Source: CAJPPJ01 sp963536495 (GTDB lineage: Bacteria > Bacillota_I > Bacilli_A > RF39 > UBA660). Taken from it: 5,386 nucleotides of DNA. Shown here piece by piece: positions 1-5,386 of this stretch. Location: assembly GCA_963536495.1 (NCBI GenBank), contig CAUTAF010000022.1, positions 1-5,386 of the forward strand, given 5' to 3'. A model generated the notes under the pieces. It saw nothing but the letters and a program-made list of their open reading frames with translations, made no database searches and had not been told where the DNA came from. Position numbers and translations under genes: made by a program. Numbering within the stretch: position 1 is the first letter of the stretch; each line of letters opens with the position of its first letter.

Positions 1-1
1 T

Positions 2-14
2 TGATTATCTAAAA
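2..14 (+). other. Frame interruption at the 5' edge (TGA at 2-4, A-run at 11-14)
   Basis: The giant gene's frame is closed by TGA at 2-4, yet coding-like sequence begins right after it with no ATG, GTG or TTG until 203. If the A-run at 11-14 had one more A, the other frame would read straight through from base 3 as DYLKINLEFYIG with no stop. A single-base indel, either a sequencing or contig-end error or a real mutation, is therefore the simplest explanation. TGA read as Trp is unlikely because all 12 Trp codons downstream are TGG. Confidence 0.55.
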
Positions 15-3000
15 TCAATTTAGAATTTTATATAGGTACTAATAATAAATATTTTTTATTAGATAAAAAAGAAATAGAAAACCCTTATTTTGTATATAAA
101 TCACAAAATTTTATTCCAGAAATTGATTATAGTGGTTATGTTAATTCTAAAGACCAATTTGGAATTATAAAATGGACAATACCTAATTATAAATATTATT
201 CTTTGATTAGTTTTTATGGAAATTTTTCCAAATCATTTTTAGATGAAAATATAAAACCTTGGATGTTATCACAAGAATTAATTTTAGAAAAAAATAAAGA
301 AGAATTTAATAAAAAATATAATGATTTAAATAAAGTTTATAATTATACTTTTGAAAATAACATATATTCATTGAAAGGTATTCCATTGAATTCTTCTATT
401 TCATATAAGTCTAAAGAAAATAGTTTTATTTTTATAGGAACAAATAACTATATAAAAATACCTAAAATGTTTTTAGATTCATCTGAAAAAATAAAATTTA
501 AAGTTAAAATATTAGATGCTTGGTTCAAAGAACAAGGTGAAAATTTTGTTGAATTTAAAATTCCTACAATTTCTAATCCATTAAATGATGATGATATTAG
601 ATTGATAAGAAATCAAAATTTACAATTTGGAGAAAATGGAACTATAGGAATTTATAATTCTTTAAAAAATATAGGTCCACTTGAAGTTGAAAAATTTTAT
701 GGTGAAAATAAAACATTTTTAGAAACACCATTATTTGATAAATTAAACACTGATTTTAACAATATTTCTTTATATTATTATTTAAATACAAATTATGGTA
801 AAACATTAGATTTAAAAATAAAAAGAAGTTCCAATCATAAATCTTTAAAATATAAAATCATAAAAGATGGAAAAGAAATATTAGCTGAAAGTGTATATAA
901 TTTCGTAGGTAATGATTTTAATGAAAATATAATAAAAATACAAAAAAATATTTTTAAAGAAGAAGGTAAATATTCAATGATTCTTAAAACAATAAATCCA
1001 TATAAAGTTGAAAGTGAAGAAAAAGTTATAAATTTTTATGTTTACAATGAAAAACCTAAACAAGTAATTATCAACATTCCAGAAGAATACCATAAAATTG
1101 AAAATAACAAAATAATAATAAATAAAAAATATTTCTCAATAAATATTATAAACAATACACATTCTAAAAAATATAGTGGTTGGGAATTTAAAGAAGTTCA
1201 TTTTTATTTTAGAGAAAATATAAATACAAGTGTATATAATAATTATCCAGATTATGTAATTCAAGCTTCAAAAGAATATGGAACAATTAAAATGATAAAT
1301 AAAACACCATTTGAAAATGGTGAATACAAATGTAAAATAGTAGCTTATGATTATTCTGGGAATGAAAGCATTCCTTATGAATTTGAATTTAAATTAATAT
1401 CAGAAATGATAGTTAGACCAGAAAAAGAATTAACTAATAAAATAAATGAAGAATTTAAATTCGAAATAAAAAAAGCGGAAGATAGTGATGGATATTTCTA
1501 TGTTTTAGCTTATTCTCCAGATGGAATACAAGAATATCAACACGAAAATAATTTTACAAAAATAGAAGATCCATATTATTTGAATAATCCAAGTACTAAT
1601 GAATGGACATTTAAAAATGTTAGTTGGTTAAAAGATAATAATCACAAAATAAAATTAGGATATTATAAATTAATAGTTAATGAGTGGAATTATAAAAATC
1701 CAAATGGAATTTTTGATGAAAATGGAAGAAGGTTATTATTTGAATCAACACCTGTCATTGTAAATAAAACCGGAAATCCATCTAACCCTATTTATTCTAA
1801 AAATATTCCTGAGAAAGTAAAAGTTTATAACAGTAGAAAAAGTAATGAATATTCTTACACCAATGATTTAAATAATCTTGTGTTTAATACAATTCATGAT
1901 GAAGCAATAATAGAAGAAAACCCATTAGGTAAAATAGAAGATGAAATAAAAGGTAAGTTTTATAAAATAGAATTAATTTCTCCGGATAAAAATAAAATAT
2001 ATTCAGCTACATTACCTATTCCTACGGCTATTGGAAATTATACTTTTACAGATATAGCTAAAGCTTGTAAAATTACCAATCAAGAAGAAGGTATCTGGGA
2101 ATTAAGATTTATTACAAGAGATAAATTTGGAAATATAAATAATACTATTGGATATTATTCTTATAAGATAATTTTAGTAACTAGAGAACCTAGAATAATA
2201 AGTGCAACTCCTAACAATAATAATACTTCAGAATATTTTTCTTCAAATGATAATAAAGTAAGTTATATAATAGATACTTTTAATTACTCTGATATACCTA
2301 ATATTCAAAATAATTATGATTATTTTAAATTAAATAATTTTTATGTTAATTTTTTATCAACTCCTTTAAATTCTCAATATAAAACAATAAGAGAAAAAAA
2401 TTCTAACGATATAGTTGATGTTATAGAAACTATAACTACTGATAATAAGAATAAACACGATATAGACGGAAGATATTTAATTGATTTTGTAGTTATAGAT
2501 CCATTAGGAAGACAAAGTTTGCCATATGAAAAAACTTTTTATATAGATACAAAACTTGAATATGATATTTCTTTTTTAAATAATGATAAATTTTTTAAAA
2601 AAAATATAATTTTATATGCTAGTGTAAGTAATAATGTAAATAAAATATATTATAAGTTTTTAAATGATGTTAATGAAATAAATAATATAGAATTATCCGA
2701 AAACACAAATTATAAAATAACCAATATCGAATCAATATCTTATGGAACTCAAAATATATATGGATTTAAAACTGAAGAATTTTCATTTGAAAATGAAGGT
2801 TATAAATATCTAGCTTATTGGGTTGAAGAAAAAAGTGGAAATATAAGTAATGTACAATTCTATAAATTTTTTATAGATAACAATAATAAACTTATACCAA
2901 TTTTTGATTATAACAACAAAGTTTATTATACATTAGATGATGAAGTTGTTAACATAAGTTGGAATTCTACCAATAAAGAAGTAAATGAATTTGCTGTAAA

Positions 3001-4327
3001 ATTAGATAAAATAGAAAAAAATCAACAAGGTAAATATGAAATAATTGAAAGTTATATGCCATTAGTTAATGATAATGCTAAACTAACAGGTGTCGGAGCT
3101 TCAAATAATAGTTTTATAGATATTGGTAATAAAAAATATTTTTCATTTGAATATAATAATTATACTTCTATTAGAGAAGGATTATATAGATTAACAGTAA
3201 AAGGTAAAAATATATATGGAACAACTGAAGAAAATAGTTTTATTTTTCAAATAAGTTATATAAAGAAAATAGATTTATCTAATGAAATTATAAATAATAA
3301 AATTACACTTTCTTCTAATAAAATTTCTTGGAAATATATAGATGAAGCTGAATTTTATGAAGTTTCATATGATAATAAAAATTTTATTTCTACAAATTAT
3401 AATTATTTCATTATAGATGAAAAAAAATTAATAAAAGAAAAAAATGGTAATACATATATTTATTTAAGATATAGAAACAAAATTGGTATTACTGAAGAAT
3501 CTGTTAAAATATTGATAAATAATTCTATTAAAATAATAAAAGAACCTATAATAGAAACTGATTCTGATGTCTTAATTAATAACTCATCTCTTGTTTTTAC
3601 TGTTAAGGTAGATAATCCAGAAGAGGTTAATTTTATATATTATTCTTTTAATAAAAAAGATTGGTTTGTAAAATCTATTGAAGGTATTTATAATTCAATA
3701 GAAAACGAAGATTTAACAAAACCAATAAAAGATGGATATTATGATATTTTTGTTATGTTAACAGATGAAAACCCAATTAACAACTCTAATTATTCAAAAA
3801 GTAATATAGTGCATAAATCTGTAAAAATGTTTTCTAATAAAATAGAAAAACCAAAATTTTCTGGAATAGAAAACGGTTCAATAATTAAATATCCTAAAAA
3901 TTTATATATAGAAAATAAAAACAAAGATGTTGATTATTATATATATGTAAATGAAAGAAAAGTAAATGAAGGCTATGAATTATCTTCTTCAACTTTAAGA
4001 AATTTCAATATAGAAGTTAAAGCTAAGAAAAAAGGAAGAAATGAACTTATAAACTTAATTAATTATGGAGATTTAACAGTTCAAGTATCTACAGGAGAAA
4101 ATTATATTTTAAATATTTCTGATGAAAAAATAATTTGTAATATTGATACTACGGATAATACTTTAGAAATAATTGGCTTTAATAATTTAAAAAGCACACA
4201 AATCGTTATGTATAAAGAAAAAAACGAAGAAAATTGGAAAGTTCTTAATATTTCTGTTAAATTAAATCTTAATAATGAATACGAATTTAAAATAATAAAT
4301 TTTAAAGTTAATAATGTATACGAATAG
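5..4327 (+). CDS. Giant multi-domain Ig/FN3-like repeat protein, 5' partial; probable phage tail/baseplate/fibre or adhesin-type protein
   Basis: I do not recognise a named family. The frame is open from base 5 to the TAG at 4325-4327 (about 1,440 codons). A TTG at 203 is the first conventional start codon in the frame, but it has no Shine-Dalgarno. The 66 codons before it read as the same kind of protein (for example LEFYIGTNNKYFLLDKKEIE), so the real start is upstream of the window. The first 250 or so residues are unassigned. From about base 965 onward a Gly-x-Tyr/Trp strand motif recurs roughly every 90-145 codons. ISW strands typical of FN3 folds lie at 2954 and 3323. A bacterial Ig-like segment (PKFSGIENG...KKKGRN) spans about 3851-4045. 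No transmembrane segment or LPxTG-type anchor closes the protein, which favours a virion protein over a wall adhesin; that is inference. Trp is always TGG and Gln always CAA. A coiled-coil structural-type gene follows 41 bases after the stop. Confidence 0.85.
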   Translation, partial: LSKINLEFYIGTNNKYFLLDKKEIENPYFVYKSQNFIPEIDYSGYVNSKDQFGIIKWTIPNYKYYSLISFYGNFSKSFLDENIKPWMLSQELILEKNKEEFNKKYNDLNKVYNYTFENNIYSLKGIPLNSSISYKSKENSFIFIGTNNYIKIPKMFLDSSEKIKFKVKILDAWFKEQGENFVEFKIPTISNPLNDDDIRLIRNQNLQFGENGTIGIYNSLKNIGPLEVEKFYGENKTFLETPLFDKLNTDFNNISLYYYLNTNYGKTLDLKIKRSSNHKSLKYKIIKDGKEILAESVYNFVGNDFNENIIKIQKNIFKEEGKYSMILKTINPYKVESEEKVINFYVYNEKPKQVIINIPEEYHKIENNKIIINKKYFSINIINNTHSKKYSGWEFKEVHFYFRENINTSVYNNYPDYVIQASKEYGTIKMINKTPFENGEYKCKIVAYDYSGNESIPYEFEFKLISEMIVRPEKELTNKINEEFKFEIKKAEDSDGYFYVLAYSPDGIQEYQHENNFTKIEDPYYLNNPSTNEWTFKNVSWLKDNNHKIKLGYYKLIVNEWNYKNPNGIFDENGRRLLFESTPVIVNKTGNPSNPIYSKNIPEKVKVYNSRKSNEYSYTNDLNNLVFNTIHDEAIIEENPLGKIEDEIKGKFYKIELISPDKNKIYSATLPIPTAIGNYTFTDIAKACKITNQEEGIWELRFITRDKFGNINNTIGYYSYKIILVTREPRIISATPNNNNTSEYFSSNDNKVSYIIDTFNYSDIPNIQNNYDYFKLNNFYVNFLSTPLNSQYKTIREKNSNDIVDVIETITTDNKNKHDIDGRYLIDFVVIDPLGRQSLPYEKTFYIDTKLEYDISFLNNDKFFKKNIILYASVSNNVNKIYYKFLNDVNEINNIELSENTNYKITNIESISYGTQNIYGFKTEEFSFENEGYKYLAYWVEEKSGNISNVQFYKFFIDNNNKLIPIFDYNNKVYYTLDDEVVNISWNSTNKEVNEFAVKLDKIEKNQQGKYEIIESYMPLVNDNAKLTGVGASNNSFIDIGNKKYFSFEYNNYTSIREGLYRLTVKGKNIYGTTEENSFIFQISYIKKIDLSNEIINNKITLSSNKISWKYIDEAEFYEVSYDNKNFISTNYNYFIIDEKKLIKEKNGNTYIYLRYRNKIGITEESVKILINNSIKIIKEPIIETDSDVLINNSSLVFTVKVDNPEEVNFIYYSFNKKDWFVKSIEGIYNSIENEDLTKPIKDGYYDIFVMLTDENPINNSNYSKSNIVHKSVKMFSNKIEKPKFSGIENGSIIKYPKNLYIENKNKDVDYYIYVNERKVNEGYELSSSTLRNFNIEVKAKKKGRNELINLINYGDLTVQVSTGENYILNISDEKIICNIDTTDNTLEIIGFNNLKSTQIVMYKEKNEENWKVLNISVKLNLNNEYEFKIINFKVNNVYE
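965..4045 (+). repeat. Tandem divergent Ig/FN3-like protein modules
   Basis: A 14-residue signature recurs in one frame: Gly, x, aromatic, x, alternating hydrophobics, Asp/Asn/Glu at position 11 and usually Gly at position 14. The first Gly falls at bases 965, 1319, 1658, 2090, 2468, 2798, 3179, 3446 and 3734. Examples are GEYKCKIVAYDYSG (1319), GIWELRFITRDKFG (2090), GRYLIDFVVIDPLG (2468) and GYKYLAYWVEEKSG (2798). A weaker tenth copy sits near 4001-4034. Spacings are 118, 113, 144, 126, 110, 127, 89 and 96 codons, which fits one beta-sandwich domain per interval. The pattern resembles the last strands of bacterial Ig-like, cadherin-like and FN3 domains (a G-x-Y...D..GN ending). Between modules the sequence is highly diverged, so this is an old protein-level repeat and not a recent DNA duplication. 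Confidence 0.75.
2954..3520 (+). other. Two fibronectin-III-like segments within the giant gene
   Basis: Two segments carry the Ile-Ser-Trp strand common in FN3 B-strands, followed by a Tyr/Phe-x-Val strand. They are ISWNSTNKEVNEFAVKLDKI from base 2954 and ISWKYIDEAEFYEVSYDNKN from base 3323, 123 codons apart. The second closes with the GNTYIYLRYRNKIG motif at 3446, giving a unit of about FN3 size. FN3 and Ig-like modules are common decorations on phage tail and capsid proteins and on bacterial surface proteins. The assignment is by motif shape only. Confidence 0.5.
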
Positions 4328-4353
4328 GTATTGTTTTTTATCAATACCTATTC
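4322..4353 (+). other. Perfect 12-bp hairpin overlapping the stop codon of the giant gene
   Basis: GAATAGGTATTG at 4322-4333 is the exact reverse complement of CAATACCTATTC at 4342-4353, enclosing an 8-base loop that is nearly all T. The TAG stop (4325-4327) lies inside the 5' arm. No T-tract follows the stem on either strand, so it is not a standard intrinsic terminator. An mRNA-end, processing or stability element, or a translational spacer between the two genes, is more likely. The next gene's ribosome binding site begins 5 bases after the stem. Confidence 0.75.
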
Positions 4354-4357
4354 TACA

Positions 4358-4367
4358 AAAGAGGTAA
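4358..4367 (+). promoter_or_regulatory. Ribosome binding site for the 4369 gene
   Basis: AAAGAGGTAA matches 8 of 10 positions of the full anti-SD complement AAGGAGGTGA and sits just ahead of the ATG at 4369. It fixes that start. It also shows what a real start looks like in this genome, in contrast to the TTG at 203, which has no such element. Confidence 0.85.
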
Positions 4368-4368
4368 A

Positions 4369-5166
4369 ATGATTAAAGATTTCATGAATTTAAAATCTAA
4401 AGAAGAAAAAGAATCAATAGAAAGACAATTATTAAACAAAAAGCTAGAACTTAAAAATTTAAATTTTGAGAATTTAATAGATTTAATAAGTATAGCGAAA
4501 ACTAATTTAAATAATGAAATAGAAGATTTGTTTAAATTGGAGAAAAAAGATTCTTTAAATAATTTATTTATAAATATAATAAAAGCTAAAAATGAAAAAA
4601 TTGATAAATTAATTTTAAATTATAATGATGGAATTTCTAATAATAAAATAGATTTTAAAAACAATAGAATATTATTTGAAAATATAAAACAAATAAACAA
4701 AATTAAAATAGAAATAGAAAATATAGAAACGGATATAAGTTTGTCTTACTTATTAAAAATAAATACATTTGATGGTGAAAATTTAAATTATAATATTATT
4801 CCATATAATCACGATGGATTATTTTCAGAATATTTTGAATTAATAAAAAAGAATAAATCTAATTTTGAATTTACAAACAAAGAAAATATTTATTTTTATT
4901 CATGTATTTTTAATAATAAGATTTTTAAATTAGGTAACGAATTAAATTTAAAATATAATGTAGACTATTCATTTGAAAATAATAAATTATATTTTTCTGA
5001 AAATATAAAATATGATGAAATAATAGTAAAATATCTTCCTTCTTTTAATTCATATGAAATAAATATTAATAAAAAAATAAGAATGATAGAATTAATAGCA
5101 TTAAATGATAAAAAATGGATTGATCATAAAATAAAAAAAACTCAAGAAGAAATAACTGAACAATAG
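4369..5166 (+). CDS. Coiled-coil / beta-module protein, probable phage tail or baseplate structural protein; possibly interrupted by TAG
   Basis: No named family is recognised. The ATG start is supported by a strong Shine-Dalgarno. The 265 residues fall into parts. Residues about 8-75 are Lys/Glu/Leu/Ile-rich and helical with coiled-coil character (KSKEEKESIERQLLNKKLEL). A second short helix lies around 105-126. Residues about 130-230 look beta-rich. Inside that part, residues 194-225 contain KYNVDYSF, then NNKLYFSENIKYDEIIVKYLP, which resembles the 'VDYT..GN.ITF...P..GD.I.V.Y' hairpin common in phage fibre and baseplate proteins. A C-terminal helix begins near 236. There is no signal peptide or membrane segment. 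It lies 41 bases after the giant gene on the same strand, probably in one transcript and one structure. The TAG at 5164 may not be the natural end, because the frame stays open beyond it to the window edge. Confidence 0.85.
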   Translation: MIKDFMNLKSKEEKESIERQLLNKKLELKNLNFENLIDLISIAKTNLNNEIEDLFKLEKKDSLNNLFINIIKAKNEKIDKLILNYNDGISNNKIDFKNNRILFENIKQINKIKIEIENIETDISLSYLLKINTFDGENLNYNIIPYNHDGLFSEYFELIKKNKSNFEFTNKENIYFYSCIFNNKIFKLGNELNLKYNVDYSFENNKLYFSENIKYDEIIVKYLPSFNSYEININKKIRMIELIALNDKKWIDHKIKKTQEEITEQ

Positions 5167-5386
5167 ATAAAAATAAGTTCTCTTGAAAATGAAAGAAATA
5201 ACAAAAAAGAAAGAAACACCCAAAAATTTCAAATTAGATTTGAACAAATAGATAAAAACGAAAAAGAAATAAAATCATTATCAGATAATAGATTTTTTAA
5301 TTATATAAAATTATTTGATTTTTTAAACAATAATGATATAACACAAAATAAAGATTTTGAAGTAAATGAGGAGTTAGGTTGTTTAG
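5167..5386 (+). CDS. In-frame continuation of the 4369 gene beyond TAG, running off the window
   Basis: Directly after TAG 5164-5166 the same frame is open for 73 codons to the last base. It contains no ATG, GTG or TTG, so it cannot be a separate conventional gene. Its composition (Lys, Glu, Asn, Ile) matches the upstream protein. Isoleucines at residues 255, 262 and 269, with residues 251 and 272 also hydrophobic, keep one heptad register across the TAG and put the TAG residue (266) at an exposed position. The stretch reads as coiled coil (SSLENERNNKKERN, FEQIDKNEKEIKSL) and then a mixed segment. It is therefore most likely the rest of the same protein, cut by a nonsense change, decoded by suppression or readthrough, or affected by a base error. 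Confidence 0.7.
   Translation, partial: MKISSLENERNNKKERNTQKFQIRFEQIDKNEKEIKSLSDNRFFNYIKLFDFLNNNDITQNKDFEVNEELGCL

Noticed and set aside
2..4. TGA read as tryptophan (Mollicutes or similar code)
   Set aside because: All 12 Trp codons in the giant gene are TGG, whereas a TGA-Trp genome this AT-rich would mostly use TGA.
188..195. TATAAATA, identical to the T4-type late promoter core
   Set aside because: It lies within coding sequence of very high AT content where such octamers arise by chance, and no conserved flanks or downstream gene start support it.
203..205. TTG as the start codon of the giant gene
   Set aside because: There is no Shine-Dalgarno upstream, and the same frame encodes protein-like sequence right up to the window edge.
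4102..4344. An 80-codon minus-strand open frame
   Set aside because: It is the antisense shadow of the end of the giant gene, begins inside the hairpin and has no ribosome binding site.
4322..4353. Hairpin as a standard Rho-independent terminator
   Set aside because: No T-tract follows the stem on either strand; the T residues are in the loop.
5366..5386. A possible gene start near the window end (GAGGAG followed by TTG at 5379, or ATG at 5366)
   Set aside because: The ATG frame hits TAG within four codons, the TTG frame cannot be assessed in the remaining bases, and the stretch lies inside the open continuation of the 4369 gene.
1..5386. Window length equal to the phiX174 genome (5386)
   Set aside because: The sequence is extremely AT-rich with one giant repeat gene and bears no resemblance to phiX174; the length is coincidental.

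Overview
The window is a very AT-rich stretch (about one fifth G+C, judged by counting sample lines). It is packed with two plus-strand reading frames and a gap of about 40 bases between them. I see no RNA gene, CRISPR array, insertion sequence or minus-strand gene. Codon choice is strongly AT-biased: every Gln I read is CAA and Arg is almost always AGA. All 12 Trp codons in the long gene are TGG, which argues against a Mollicutes-type code with TGA as Trp. The downstream gene has a purine-rich Shine-Dalgarno, so translation is bacterial. The best reading is a piece of the late structural region of a low-GC bacteriophage or prophage, with a host such as a low-GC Firmicute, Fusobacterium, Brachyspira or Campylobacterota. 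The host cannot be fixed from this sequence. The phage reading rests on architecture, not on a recognised homologue.

Bases 1-4327 hold most of one giant gene whose true start lies upstream of the window. After an unassigned N-terminal part it becomes a string of beta-sandwich-like modules. A 14-residue strand-turn motif (Gly-x-aromatic, alternating hydrophobics, Asp/Asn/Glu at position 11, often Gly at position 14) recurs at least nine times between about 965 and 3775. Two fibronectin-III-like 'ISW' strands and a C-terminal bacterial Ig-like module accompany it. There is no membrane anchor or sorting signal at the C-terminus, which suits a phage tail, baseplate or fibre protein better than a wall-anchored adhesin.

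Bases 4322-4368 hold a perfect 12-bp hairpin whose 5' arm contains the TAG stop of the giant gene, followed at once by the ribosome binding site of the next gene. From 4369 a second gene encodes a coiled coil, then a beta module of the kind seen in phage fibre and baseplate proteins, then another coiled coil. It stops at a TAG (5164-5166), but the same frame then stays open for 73 more codons to the window end. That stretch has matching composition and, apparently, an unbroken heptad register.

The most notable features are two reading-frame interruptions. One is a TGA at bases 2-4, best explained by one missing A in the A-run at 11-14. The other is the in-frame TAG at 5164. Amber recoding, programmed readthrough, real decay and sequencing error are all possible for the second. 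Codon evidence from the rest of the window argues against wholesale recoding but does not exclude it. The two proteins are probably co-transcribed parts of the same extracellular or virion structure.
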